Positions 42,521 to 54,667 of a DNA stretch of 64,000 bases are shown here, one piece after another. The notes beneath the pieces were generated by a model. It was not told the DNA's origin and made no database searches. It saw only the letters and a list, made by a program, of their open reading frames with translations. Source of the DNA: Trachythela sp. YZ-2020 (Eukaryota; Cnidaria; Anthozoa; Malacalcyonacea; Clavulariidae). Position 1 is the stretch's first letter, and each line of letters begins with the position of its first letter. Where the stretch lies: positions 3,272,001 to 3,336,000 of the forward strand of contig JADLSH010000236.1 in the NCBI GenBank assembly GCA_016169945.1. The letters run 5' to 3'. The translations under genes were made by a program, and so were the position numbers.

Positions 42521-43317
42521 TGTTTGTTAGAGACGGAACCACGTACCTGTCCCATGTTGACAGTAAACTGGCCAGCCCTGGAGGCCTAAACAAAGATCAA
42601 AGGTACAAATTGATCATAGGCGACGGTAATTATTTGTGGCAGCTTGTAGATTTTCCCACTAGATATGAACAGCATAGTTTGGATTTGATTCTTACAAATA
42701 TACCAGATAAAGTTGTAGATATGATATTCATGGGTTTGACGATATAATCAACAGTGATCACAAGCTGATAAGTTTTACTCTGGATTTGAATTTTCGCAAT
42801 TGTACGTATTGAATGAAACCTTGACGAATGTCCCATGGGATATCGCATTTGTTTGTAACGACATTGACGCATCATTCGCAAATTGGTGTGACTTATTCTT
42901 ATGAACTGTTTCTGATCACGTGCCCAAGCGTCGCGCTAAAAATACTGGAGATCACCCTTGGCTTGACGATGAATTATTAAAAGTGATTAAACTAAAAGAT
43001 CGGTACCGAAAAAAGGCATTTAAAACAGGAAATCCTAATGATTCAAAGATCACGCACACAAGCCTTCTCCTAATATCCTTCGTGACGGACAAAAACTTGT
43101 CACAGATAGCGTCAGTAGAGCTAACTTTTTAAACCGTTATTTCCACTCAGTATTTATGCCAACCACAGAGGACAACTATATGTTCCTGTACAAACCAGTT
43201 CCAGCCACCAATTACAAGATATCCAGATAAGTGTTTCTGAAGTGAGAGAATTATTTACTCTCAAATTTAGACTCAGATAGGGCTAGCGGACCGGATGGCA
43301 TTCCAGCATACCTAATT
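42521..43317 (+). pseudogene. LINE endonuclease and linker fragment (second LINE family)
   Basis: Encodes GDGNYLWQLVDFPTRYEQHS with LDLILTNIPDKVVDM and later a DH motif, then KRRAKNTGDHPWLDDELL and a degraded linker up to SGPDGIPAYLI. Motif spelling differs from the LINE at 76-5044, so it is a separate CR1-like family. It stops at 43317 before a tandem repeat. Confidence 0.75.
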
Positions 43318-43850
43318 TTAGTGTGCAGTGTTAACCAATTTGTGCAGTGATAAAGTGAAAGTGCAAAGTGATAAACAGTAAAAATGTGCAGTGATAACAT
43401 TTGAAAATTATAAATATAGGTTTCAATCTGAAAATTATAAATATAGGTTTCAATCTGAAAATTATAAATATAGGTTTCAATCTGAAAATTATAAATATAG
43501 GTTTCAATCTGAAAATTATAAATATAGATTTCAATCTAGATTGTAGAAATTTTAAGTATTTTAATTTGACACTCCAGATCAGTTGTGGACAATTTTTAAT
43601 TTTTATTTGAAAAATGCCTGATTCTGTTAAAAAATTCTTGCCATGGATTGGTATTAGTACCCGGCAGGCATGGCCATATTTTCAGTCTTTTTCAGTCACT
43701 TTAAAGTGTGTCGTCTGTAAAATGTTCGTGGGAGGTACCAGACGTCTCCGGACTGGCAGACTACATCACTATACCCATTGCTTATGGAATGTGCAGTGGT
43801 ACAAATTTCATAAAATTAGGTATGCATTCCAGCGAGACTACTAAAATGCA
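43318..43850. other. Insert between LINE parts, with 27-bp minisatellite
   Basis: Starts with GTGCAGTG-type motifs, followed by five 27-bp units containing ATTATAAATATAGGTTTCAA (43401-43537). Then comes a stretch with CRNFKYFN resembling a LINE linker, and 250 bp I cannot assign. Confidence 0.55.
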
Positions 43851-45665
43851 CAGCAACAGCTATTTCACCAAGCCTATGCCGTTGTTTAATATGTCGCTCG
43901 AACTTGCTACTGTACCCAAAGATTGGAAGAAGGCAAACATAACCCCAGTGTACAAAAAAGATGATCCAACATTGCCCGAGAACTACAGACCAATTTCTTT
44001 GCTATGTGTTCTATCTAAAGTGTTTGAACGCTGTATATTTAATCACTGTCTGCTTCACCTCTCAAAGTCCTTCTATGACATGCAGTATGGTTTCTAAAGA
44101 GGACGATCTACAGAGTCACAATTGCTGCAGGTTTACCATGATATACTAGACAATTTAGCACAAGGAAAAGAGGTTGATGCTATATATTTGGATCTGTCAA
44201 AGGCGTTTGACAATGTTCCCCATCCGATTTACTAATTGCTAAATTGTCTTTTTATGGTATATCGGGTAATATACGTATGTGGTACCATAGTTACCTATCG
44301 GATAGGCATCAAAGAGTTGAACTAGACGGAGTGTATTCTAGTTGGCTACCAGTGACATCTCGAGTTCGTCAATGGTTCATTCTAGGTCCACTTCTGTTTT
44401 TAGTTTTTGTGAATGACCTACCAGACTATATTGGAGATATAGTCCCTGTTCGCTGATGATTCCAAGCTTTATAGGACACTTGATACATCTACCTCGACCT
44501 CACTTCTTCAACAAGGCTTGAATGGTCTAGAAACATGGAGTGTGAACTCGAATATGACCTTCAGTTCTTCGAAATGTAAAACTTTGCACATATCCAAGAA
44601 AAAGAATCCTACAGACGCGAGACCATATAAAGAGCTAGGTATTACGATTTCAGATAAATTACATTCGGGGCTGCGACCACATTGAAAAGATGACAGCTTA
44701 GGCAAACAAGACACTAGGTTTGATTCAAGTAAAGAGTTTGTTGTGACGTTAAAGACCAGTCTGTTAGGAGTCCTTAGGAAACTCATTTACTGCTCCCTGG
44801 TTCTGCCTCGACTGGATTATTGTTCCTGCTTGTGGTCACCATACACAATTAAGCACAGAGCTCTCATTGAAAATATCCAAAGAAGAGCCACAAAATTCAT
44901 ATTGAATTATCCACCATCGGATGCTTCATACCTAGATAGACTATTAACTCACATGTTGCCACTGGAGTATCGTAGACAAATTTCTACTTCTCCTGTACAA
45001 ATTTAAGACTGGAATGATGTCTATGAACACTGGTGACTACTTTATCCCGATAAATAGTTATTATCGAACACGTAATTTCGATCCAAATAATTTGACTGCT
45101 TTATCAAAACACAAGCAAAATTATTTCCAGTCCTCTTACTTTCCCAGAGCAGTCAGACTATGGAATGACCTACCTTCACATTGTAAAGAATGCCCTTCTA
45201 TTTAGTCTTTCAAAACCAAAGTCCTAGAATTCTATTATAAAAATTTGGTAACTTATAGTCCACCATAACTTCCAATACTCGTATCCTTTCTAATCCCCTC
45301 TTTCTCCTCATTTCTTTTCCTTTCAAATCCTCCTTGTTTCCTACGTTTTTGTTTTCTTAATCATTCCTTCTTTTTTCTTCTTTTCTTCTTTTCTTCGTCT
45401 TCCTTTTCTGCTTTTAGTCTTTTGCCCCTTATTTGTCTTTGTTATTTTTGTTGTTCTTTATCCTTCGTTCTGTCCTTTTTTCTGTCATCATTAATATGTA
45501 TGTCTTTTGTCTGTAATATATCTAAATATTTTACGCCATTTGTGTAAAGGGTACAGTTATCAATTGGGAATTATCCTGTTACTGCATCCCGTCACTATAT
45601 TTATTTATCTATTTGTACGTTTGTTATAGTATGTGACAAATTAATTAAACTAAACTAAACTAAAA
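43851..45665 (+). pseudogene. LINE reverse transcriptase and 3' end (second family)
   Basis: Shows VPKDWKKANITPVYKKDDP, NYRPISLLCVLSKVFERCI, DLSKAFDNVPH, GPLLFLVFVNDLPDYI and FADDSKLY, then LVLPRLDYCSCLWSPYT and IQRRATKFILNYPP. Multiple stops and frameshifts. The 3' untranslated part is pyrimidine-rich (45260-45480) and ends in a TAAAC tandem at 45648-45663. Confidence 0.85.
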
Positions 45666-46306
45666 GTTCTCCCCCATCAGAAAATTCGATCATCTCTGTC
45701 AACTGAAGCCGCTGCATCAGTTTACAAGTCTGTTATATACCCATTGATGACATACTCTGGCCTCTTGCAACTTGACCTAACTGCTACATGGAAGAACAAG
45801 TTTGATGACATCCAAAGGCGTGCCAGAAGGATCATTCTCCACGAACAGAGGGAAAGTTCAGTTTTTATAAAAATATCTGATCTTGGCTCAGTTCTTATTT
45901 ACATGGCTTCTCTAACAGTTTATAAATCATTAAATCATATGTCTTGTGATCCTTTTAATGGATATTTTAAATTAATGAATCATGAGAGAAATACTAGACA
46001 TGATGGATATAGTGTAATTTTGCCAAGAGTAAAATTAGTCTCGGCTAAGAAAGGCTTCTACTACCAGGGAGCGTCAACTTTTAATAGTCTCCCTTTACCA
46101 GTTCGACAGAAGAACACATTCTTGTCTTTCCGATCTGCCTTGAGGAAATGTTTGGAACTATAGTTCTATTGAACATATTACTCATCATTCTACTAAATTC
46201 ATAATTTGTTAAGTATTGCTAGATACAGGACCCTTATTGATAGCAGTGTATTTCACTGAAAAGGTTTATGTAAATCCTGTTTAAATAAAGTTTATTATTA
46301 TTAAAG
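45666..46306 (+). pseudogene. LINE C-terminal fragment with 3' end
   Basis: Encodes AAASVYKSVIYPLMTYSG, WKNKFDDIQRRARRIIL and STFNSLPLPVRQKNTF: the end of a reverse transcriptase ORF (stop at 46161-46163). It ends with an AATAAAGTTTATTATTATTA tail. 5'-truncated directly against the preceding LINE tail. Confidence 0.8.
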
Positions 46307-47149
46307 GTTTATTAAAAAACACATTTTGGCACCCGAAGGTGAATTGCGATATGTTTACAAAAACATAATAAGGATAAATATCGATAAATATATATATATA
46401 ATATATATATGTTTTTTAAAAACAACTATTATATTTTATTATTTAAAAAAGTTATTCAAATAAAATATAAAAAACTTTTTTTAACGTCGTTCAGTTCTTA
46501 AAGTAGTAAAGTTTAGTTTGTTTTGTTTGTTCAGTCCATTCTTCTCGATCATTCAGGTAAAGGGGAGGTGGTTGAGGTGAGCATCGGGTCTTTTTTTTTT
46601 TTTTGAAAGTTTTGCACATAATAACTCTTGTCGTCTGTCGTCGTCTTTGAGCGATGTTGGTTTGACATTTTCGTCGTAAGTCGTCGTCGGAAAAATAATT
46701 TTTTCTCTTTTTTTTTTTTTTTTTTTTTATTTTTCCCCAACAACTAACATGAGACAGGACAGGCATAGAGAGGACATATTCTAATAGAGCAGAGATATAG
46801 AAATATAGAAAATAGGTCGTTGGGTGGTGAAGACCACAGCGCTGTAGAACACGGATAATGTATAAGCGTTTTGAAGCTTTTGCTAACGCTTCAGTGTTAT
46901 CTTGCCATTTCGTTCCATTTTTGTTTATTGTTAATGAAAAAAGTGAATAAAAAAAAATAAAGGTCTAGAGAAGAGAGGAAAACCATCAATGGGGATGGGG
47001 ATCTCGTTCTCGGTTCTTGCTGCATCATTTCAATTTTTTCTTTTTTGCCGTTTTTAATTTCATATTAATTACAGATCTATTGTTTGTTCAATTGTGTTGA
47101 CTGTTTAGGGCTGAGACTTCATTTTTCTTTAAGGACTCCGATATTGTTA
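46307..47149. other. AT-rich spacer with homopolymer runs
   Basis: Holds T-runs at about 46591-46604 and 46709-46728 and ATATAT palindromes near 46390. No gene recognised; the Lys-rich frames are artefacts of the T-runs. Confidence 0.45.
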
Positions 47150-47310
47150 CATCGTCCACATATACTATACAATACAATACTCCCAAAAGGGCTTTTCAGT
47201 ATCTAATTACAAAATCATTAAATATTATAAAAAACTTATAAACGCTAGACTAACATTACAATCACATAGATATCACAATTTCATTATAGTATATAGTCTA
47301 TTACTATCTA

Positions 47311-49127
47311 TTATAGTCCATTACTATCTAAAAATTCATGTAATAAAATACGTTTATATTCCGATTTAAAATGACCCAGAGTCTCGATATCCTTAATATT
47401 TCTTGGAAGCTCGTTCCATATCACTGCTCGGAAATGAAATGTTCGTTGACAAGAAGCCGAACTATACCGTGGAATATCTAAATTGTTCTTGTGTCTTGTG
47501 TTGACGCTGTGGAACTCCGATCTCGTTTCAAATTTATCACATAAGTACGATGGAGCCAACCCTTTCATACATTTGAACGTCATAACAGCATCCCTGAGTT
47601 TTAACATATACTTAACTGGAAGCCAACCTAGCTGTTGAAAGATATAGGTGTCACATGGTCATATTTTCTTGTTCCGATGATTCACGCGCCGCAAAGTTCT
47701 GCACGCTTTGGAGTTTGGATACATTCTTTTTCGAGGTACTAGACCAAACAGAGGAACAATAGTACATTCTACTAAAAATTAATGCATTTATAATAAGAAT
47801 TAGTGTTTGTTTATCAAATATATGTTTAACTCTGTTGATTTGGCATAATTCCGCAATGCACGTTGAAACAACATTTGTAATATGTTCATCATAGGTCAAG
47901 CTTGAATCATTCCTAAATCTTTAACAAACGAAACTGGAGTTATTTTCTCATTAAGAACAGTTATATGAAAATCAGTCCCAGAAAGTCTCTTTAGCATTTG
48001 ACTCGTGCTCAATAAAAGCAGCCTAGTTTTTTTTGGATTCACCAGCAAACTATTAAAACAGCACCTGCAAGTAGTGATTATTTTCATATCCTCTGTAAGT
48101 TTGGACGCTGCAATCTCCGTATCCCGAATTGGTAATGCTAAACAAATTTTCGAATCATCCACATACGATTCCAAGGAGGACTCCTTTGGCACACTGGGCA
48201 AATCATTAATGTATATGTTGAATAACACTGGCCCAAGAATAGATCCTTGTGGGACGCCTCGGGTTATTTCACATTCTTCCGATAACGTCGATCCAATGTG
48301 TACTGATTGACTTCTTTCTGATAAGTAACTTTTGAACCAATCCAATGCAAATTTAGAAACACCAATTGTTTGACGTTTCCTAAATAGAATTGAATGATCT
48401 ATACTGTCAAATGCTTTGGATAAGTTTATTAAAACTAAAGCAGTCACTTCCTTACGATCCATAGATTCAAGGATTTTGTCCGAAATGAGTATGTTTAGTG
48501 TTTCGGTGGAATGTAACTTCCTGTTACCACTTTGATGTTTGGTAAGGTTTTCCCTTTTTGTCGTATACTCGGTGAGTTGGTCCAAAGCGACGTTCACAGA
48601 TCGTTGATGCTGCCAGCAACAAAGATACTGGGCGATTGTTATTGGGAATCTCGTGATCTCCTTCTTTTACGAGTGTAATGACCTCTGCTTTCTTCCACGC
48701 TGTAGAAAATACAGACGTTAACAGGGAACAATTAATAATCTGTGTAAGTACAGGAAGAATACACGGTATGTAGAGCGTCTTTGAGAACCGCCATTTTGAC
48801 TTTATCTAATCCCGGTGCCTTATTTGATGAGAAAGACATGACAATTTGGGGTATATCATTGCATGTTACCGGGTGAAAACGAAACAAGCCTGACTGTGGA
48901 ATGTCAACAAGTGCTAGTAGATCCAACGTTGGTAGATTATGCTCAAGTGCAGCTGCAGCCTCGGATGCTTTAAATCCCACTGAGGTAAACAAATTGTTGA
49001 ATTCCTCAACTAGTTCCTTAATATTTCCTGAATATTTATGTTCCGTCGACTCTTTACGTGGAATACAATTCCTTATAACTTTCCACATAGATGTTTTATT
49101 GGAGTTCTTATGTATTTCATTTTGCAC
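47311..49127 (-). pseudogene. LINE reverse transcriptase (third family)
   Basis: 49127-48732 is the linker ending SNKAPGLDKVKMAVL. After about 135 bp with the PVYK-type block broken, 48597-47896 has HSTETLNILI, NLSKAFDSIDHSIL, GVPQGSILGPVLFNIYIN and the active site YVDDSKI. 47899-47311 holds the thumb and C-terminus (FSRMYYCSSVWSS, HNN-like NTRHKNNLDIPR, FHFRAVIWNELP). Confidence 0.85.
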
Positions 49128-49190
49128 ATATTCTCTCTCAGTTTCTCGTAGCTTCTTTTTTACATTCTCTCGGCATATACGATAATTTTT

Positions 49191-50605
49191 TCAATCAACC
49201 GGCATCCTGGTTTGACGTGCAAGCTTATGTAATTTGTCTCTGCTTTTCATAAGTGTTTTAATCTCATTTTTCACAAATGGACACTGGCGATATCTTATCA
49301 GTTTCATATTCTTGATAGATGCATGCTTTTCCAAAATACCTAGGAACTTGTATGTGCTAGTTTCAAAATGTGCTAGTTTCAGTCCATTTACATCATCAAT
49401 TGAAAGATTGTTATACCAAGGAATTTGTGCTAGATCCAGCACAAATTGATTTCGGTCATAATGCTTATAATTTCGCGCATTGATATAGATTGGTTGTGGT
49501 TTTGGCTTATTTAATTTAAGGACATAATAAACCAAGAAATGGTCACTAATGTTAATTTCCACTACACCACTCTCTGCGATCAAATTGCTATTAGATGTCA
49601 TAACTACATCAATAAGAGTGAACGACTGTGAAGTTATCCTTGTAGGTTTATTAATTATAGTTGTGTTGGGTTCAAACTGCAGCACATATCTCTCAAGGCA
49701 TCTGCCTCTTGGGTGATTTTCAACAAATTACAATTTAAATCTCCGAGAACCAAAATATCCTTTCCATTTGTAAGTGCCTTTGTGTACTCAACCATAAAAT
49801 TACTCACAAAGCATAATACAGGACATTCAGGGGGTCTGTAACAAACACATAGTAATATGGAATTAAGCTTCTTATTCTGAATTTGCAACCACAACTGGTG
49901 GAACCCAGATTCGGAAATCCCAGTTAAATAATCTTTTAGCACGGTGTTTTTCAGTGAAGTTCTAATGTAAATACAGACACCTCCTCCAGATTTCCCTAAC
50001 CTGTCTAATCTGGACATACGATATCCAGGAATTTCCACTTCTGCATTTCTTACAGTTGAATTGAGCCACGTCTCCGAAACGGCAAGTATATCGTAATTTC
50101 TGTCATGCATCATTTCTCTTATCTGCATCAGATGTTCCCTTTTCTTTAGCGAGCGTACATTAAGATGCGCGATCTTAATTTTCGATTTTTGAAATTTGTT
50201 ACTGTTCACGATATGATTTTCTTTGATCATCGATCTTGTAGACATAGTGGGCTGTATATTTTGATAGCATCGGATATCAATTATATTATGCGAGTTGGTT
50301 TTCTTATTTGGATGTTTATAATTACTTTCATAACGAGATGTGATTATAATTGGTATCGGCAGGAAGTTCGATGTAAGGGGGGTCTGTTCGGCGGCCGTTG
50401 AGGATACCTTTGTAAGGGGGGTCTGTTCCGAGGAACCTTCGGAAAAGGATGTTGGGGTATTAGATCCCGGCTCCGGATTCATTAACCCTTTACTTGACTC
50501 ACAAGATCTAGATAGTTGGTCCATTCTGACCCCTTGCATTGTAAAGGGTATCGAAACCAAGGAAAGCAGGTGCTCTGGGCGGCGTTGATTTGGTGATCTC
50601 GACAT
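49191..50605 (-). pseudogene. LINE endonuclease (third family)
   Basis: IKIAHLNVRSLKKREHL, DILAVSETWLNSTV, RLGKSGGGVCIYIR, CYRPPE, LGDLNCNLL and then, after a frameshift near 49670, LIDVVMTSNSNLI and ISDHFLVYYVL. All APE-endonuclease blocks are recognisable. A Ser/Pro-rich N-terminal extension precedes it. Confidence 0.85.
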
Positions 50606-50883
50606 GAATTGCTCAGACGATCTCGCACTTGAGGAGGTCTGCCCCGAAAGCGTTTCCGAAAATAATTGTTTTGTGGATGTTGAATATGCGATTGCGAACC
50701 GCTTAAGCTGCCTTGTAATGTCTGTTTACTAGTGATTCGAATCTTACTAGTTTCCTTATTATTGTCTTTATAGTATGCTGCTTCATTCTTGCTGTTATTT
50801 CCGATAGTTTTGCAGTTTGCAATTTCTGACACCTCAGTAATTAAGGGCAAACCACGCGGCATGTTGTAAAACATGGATTGGAC

Positions 50884-51050
50884 TATGGATTGGACTGGAC
50901 TTGTAAACTATGGACTGGACTTGTAAAACATGGACTTGTAAAACATGAAAAACATGGACTTGTAAAACATGAAAAACATGGACTTGTAAAACATGGACTT
51001 GTAAAACATGGACTTGTAAAACATGGACTTGTAAAACATGGACTTGTCAA
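50884..51050 (+). repeat. 15-bp minisatellite
   Basis: The unit ATGGACTTGTAAAAC is repeated about 9 times with two interspersed ATGAAAAAC blocks. The apparent peptide repeat is an artefact. It sits just upstream of the - strand LINE. Confidence 0.92.
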
Positions 51051-51600
51051 GATTCTTGTTATAGTTTATCTGTTAATAATAATTTAGATAAAGTCTGAGA
51101 CTAAGAAAATCTGGATATGTAATTTTTAATATTTTATTTTAAACCTTGTCATTGCCATTGGAAATTAATTACATATCATAGACTATTAAATAATGTTAAA
51201 TAGTTTAGTATCTGGCTCATATTTTGAATGAAAAACGGTTTTACTATGGCTATGTACCGTGCAAAGGCATGGAGTTTCTACAATACACAATTTGGTAATC
51301 GATATTCCCTATTTGCAACACATTGTATATAATCAGTATACTTTACAGTTCACAATTGTTCACAAACAAAACATAACTCATTAGAAAATATGTATTTAAC
51401 TTATTTCCTCCGTTCGCGCTTTTAATACGTATGTACGTACATGCACGAATAGACGGAACGCGATTCTACAACCAGGGACCGGGTTGTATAAAAGGCTTAA
51501 CTACTTTTTAATGAGGCTTATTAAGATGCACATAAAAGAATATTTAAACTCATCTGAATTATGAAAATGGCCTATTTAAGGGGACAGACAGAGCTTGATC
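51051..51600. other. Non-coding stretch with dispersed repeat
   Basis: 51509-51575 repeats the 36110-36175 sequence. Otherwise AT-rich without recognised genes. Confidence 0.45.
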
Positions 51601-51885
51601 TTGTGTGACTAAGTCTAGGGTCATCATTAAGTTTATCACTCTTTTCAATCTAATTCTCTAGCGATTCAATGGTCTTAACTAATTCTTTAACCTCTTTATT
51701 GCGCTCTCTTATAAACAAATGTAAATCTCCTTCTAGTATCTTTGATCTTTCCTGTTCGACCTTCAAATCCCGTCTCAAACTATCTCATTTTATTGCATTG
51801 GCTCCGAGTTTATCAGATCCAATATTATTTTGCAGGACAACAATGTCCAATTTGATTCCTTCGAGCTCCGCCGGAAAGGTTAAAA
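51601..51885 (-). pseudogene. Possible LINE ORF1 coiled-coil fragment
   Basis: On the - strand a heptad-like, charged stretch can be read (LDIVVLQNNIGSDKLGANAI, then after a stop SLRRDLKVEQERSKILEGDL). It resembles coiled-coil parts of LINE ORF1 proteins. It could be the broken ORF1 of the LINE ending at 50874. Weak evidence. Confidence 0.35.
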
Positions 51886-52082
51886 ATACCTGGAAAGTTT
51901 AAAAATACCTGGGTAATTTTTTCTGGAAAGACACCTTTTTCACGTTGGTGAAAAAAGGTAGGAAATTCGGGTTAATGAGCAAGAGTAAAAAAGCAAAAAC
52001 TTGAAAATTCTACAAAATCCTGTTTTCAATTTTTGGAATTTAGTGAAAATCAGAATTGCCGAAACCCACCATTGATTGACCA

Positions 52083-52558
52083 GCTAACTTCAACTGAAGA
52101 CGGGCTGATTTCTATAGGAGACTGACTAATTTCAATAGAATCCAGAAGACCATACAATACTATTTCTAGTCACACTATATCAATCTAACATTAAGTATCG
52201 ACCTACACTTAATAGGAAATGGTTACGAAAGTTTAATTATACTTTCAAGCTTTCTATAGTTTCTGCTATTTTCTAAACTGAGCTATTTTAGTATTTGTGT
52301 TACTTCTTCAGACATAAGTTCATTATGTGACTATTCCCAACTAGATGTTATAGTCAATATACTTAATGTAATATTGATATAGTGTGACTTGAAATAGTAT
52401 TGTATGGTCTTCTGGATTCTATTGAAATTAGCCCATCCTCTATAGAAATTAGCCCGTCTTCTATAGAAATTAGCCCGTCTTCTATACAAATTAGCCCGTC
52501 TTCTTTAGAAGTTAGCCCGTCTCCTATAGAAATTAGCCCGTCTTCAGTTGAAGTTAGC
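52083..52558. mobile_element. Foldback element with 21-bp minisatellite in one arm
   Basis: Ends GCTAACTTCAACTGAAGACG and its complement. The right arm carries seven units of TCTATAGAAATTAGCCCGTC-type (21 bp), the left arm only about two. The adjoining ATTGATATAGTGTGACTTGA and AATACTATTTCTAGTCACAC stretches also pair. A related flank (CAATATACTTAATGTAA) recurs at 52680. No target duplication seen. Confidence 0.72.
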
Positions 52559-53217
52559 ACGTATATAGACTAGAGAGTCTAGAGAAGTAAGGCAACTGCT
52601 AAAATAATTTAGTTTGGAAGCTATAAATTAAACTTTAGTTTAATTGAACTGATGTAACTTTTCCCAACCAGATTAAAGTCAATATACTTAATGTAAAATT
52701 GATATAGTGTGACAACGCATGAACTGATTACTGTATATATATGATCATATAAGCTTCATAACTTTATACATAAAGTAATTATTCTCTATATGTTTGTATG
52801 TAATACAAATGACACAATACTTTGTTGAGCATATTATACACCTTAAGCCTGTTTCTCACGAATTGTATCTTAACATATCTTTCATATATTGAAAGTTATT
52901 TCTCTGGAAGTGCTTATGAGCAAATTAAAGATAGACGTAACCCATATTTCGGTCACAACACGGGAGTCAATAGTCATATTATCCTTTAGCGACATCGTGA
53001 GGCAGTTTGTCAAACCATTTAACTTATTTTTACTATTGCGTTTGGATAAGCAATCTTGCGCTCTGGCCAGAACCAGCTGCGCTCGGAAAAAAATGGCAGA
53101 CTGGCTTTCGGACTGGCTCTCTGGCAAAAACCAGCAATAGGTGATCTAGCAGTTTGATGAAACTCGCGCAACTTTGTTACGTATGTTATGAGTTTGTGCT
53201 TTACCATAGGCTAATAG
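52559..53217. other. Non-coding stretch
   Basis: 52715-52770 pairs with 54118-54178 as an inverted repeat (ATATGATCATATAAGCTTCA). 52985-53060 resembles 54365-54430 in direct orientation (TAGCGACATCG, TTTAACTTATT). These suggest one diverged repeat family on both sides of the ATTT microsatellite. Confidence 0.5.
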
Positions 53218-53236
53218 TCCATTCTCTGCATATAGC

Positions 53237-53331
<95 letters not shown>

Positions 53332-53332
53332 C

Positions 53333-53402
<70 letters not shown>
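53237..53402 (+). repeat. (TTTA)n microsatellite, about 41 copies
   Basis: Almost uninterrupted ATTT tetranucleotides with one variant near 53332. Confidence 0.97.
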
Positions 53403-53404
<2 letters not shown>

Positions 53405-54616
53405 AAGCTTCACCAAATATGGAAGGGCAACCGCAACAGCTTGAGGCCAATTACAGCGGTTCCAATAATATTACATAAATATCACTATAACTATAATATA
53501 TACATTATTATTATAAGATTAATTAGAAATATGATTATAGAAAAATTTAGTTAAAAACAGCAGACAACTTCCTTTCGGAGACTACGAGCAGTATTTACAA
53601 CAAATAGTTTTAAAAGTTCTAGGATCGTCTATGACTATTTAGTAAAAATGATTTAAAAAATCACGCTATCCATAGAGGTGCTGGTTGTTATATCTTTAGC
53701 TATATATGAATGTTGGTATGTGGTAGTTTTACAATTGGGAACATCATATTTTACGATGTCAGTATTCGTTGATCGCGCGTGCACCTGACACTTTCGTGAG
53801 GTTTTACAGAGTAACAAAGTCTGTGTTGTAACAAAATCTATTTAGCTCTGACTCTAGTTCGCTGAATATAAATTTGGGTTTAATAAGTTGCGTTAAATCA
53901 TCAATCATGAATATATCAATCAAAATATTAGGTACAGTAATTGTAATGATATACTGACATAATTTGACAGTGTTTGTTTAAAAGGAAATTGTTCAATACA
54001 GTGCTTTGTACAGGCATGTTATAATTTGGTTTTTCTAGCTAAACATTGAAACATCTTCTAGAGACTAATTACTACGACAATACTCCATACAGACTTATAG
54101 ACAAAGGCTACAACTTGATGTGTATAAAGTTATGAAGCTTATATGATCATATATACAGTGTTAATCAGTTCATGTGTTGAGAGTTGACACATCAGTATAC
54201 ATTGCTCCATTGCTGTGTAACAGACACAGTATATACTAGTAGGCATGCAGTAGCTGCTTTCCACTTCAATTGTATCTTGATCAACCGTAGCTTTTTCTTT
54301 AGTATCATGATCATTTTGCCAAAGTACTAAGCCTCTACTTCATATGTAGTTGGGTGCGACACGTTTAGCGACATCGAGATCAGTGCAGTGTGTCAAACGA
54401 TTTAACTTATTGTTATCTTTGGACCGGCAAGTATCAGAATAAAAACTATAATAAATAACTTGTGCTCCAGAATCTTGGTGCTGTGGCAAAACCGGCAAAC
54501 TCGCTCCTATTTAGAGTCTTTGGCTGGCCTAATGTTAACCATGAGAGCAATCCATGTTTCAAATTAGAACTTTATGGCATAACGGGATATGATGCCTTGT
54601 CCATGATACGTTCATA
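53403..54616. other. Non-coding AT-rich stretch
   Basis: No recognisable gene. Contains the partners of the repeats noted at 52559-53217. Confidence 0.4.
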
Positions 54617-54623
54617 CTGCTGC

Positions 54624-54658
<35 letters not shown>
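54617..54658 (+). repeat. (TGC)n trinucleotide repeat
   Basis: About 14 CTG/CAG units with one TTG interruption, immediately left of the next element. No supporting gene, so a coding polyQ or polyC tract is not supported. Confidence 0.95.
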
Positions 54659-54667
54659 TCTTCGGCC

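Larger units (their letters stand above)
47150..50874 (-). mobile_element. CR1-like LINE on the - strand, nearly complete ORF2
   Basis: From right to left: a charged N-terminal region (50874-50200), APE endonuclease (50160-49500), linker, reverse transcriptase (48597-47896) and C-terminus (to 47311). A 3' tail with TATTG repeats is near 47170. Frameshifts near 50500, 49680, 49190, 48730 and 47900. The catalytic site is YVDD rather than FADD, marking a third LINE family. Confidence 0.85.

Noticed and set aside
46491..46766. Lys-rich frames on the - strand
   Set aside because: Generated by T-runs of the + strand; no gene features.
53154..53444. Frame of repeated Leu-Phe-Ile-Tyr
   Set aside because: Direct translation of the TTTA microsatellite.
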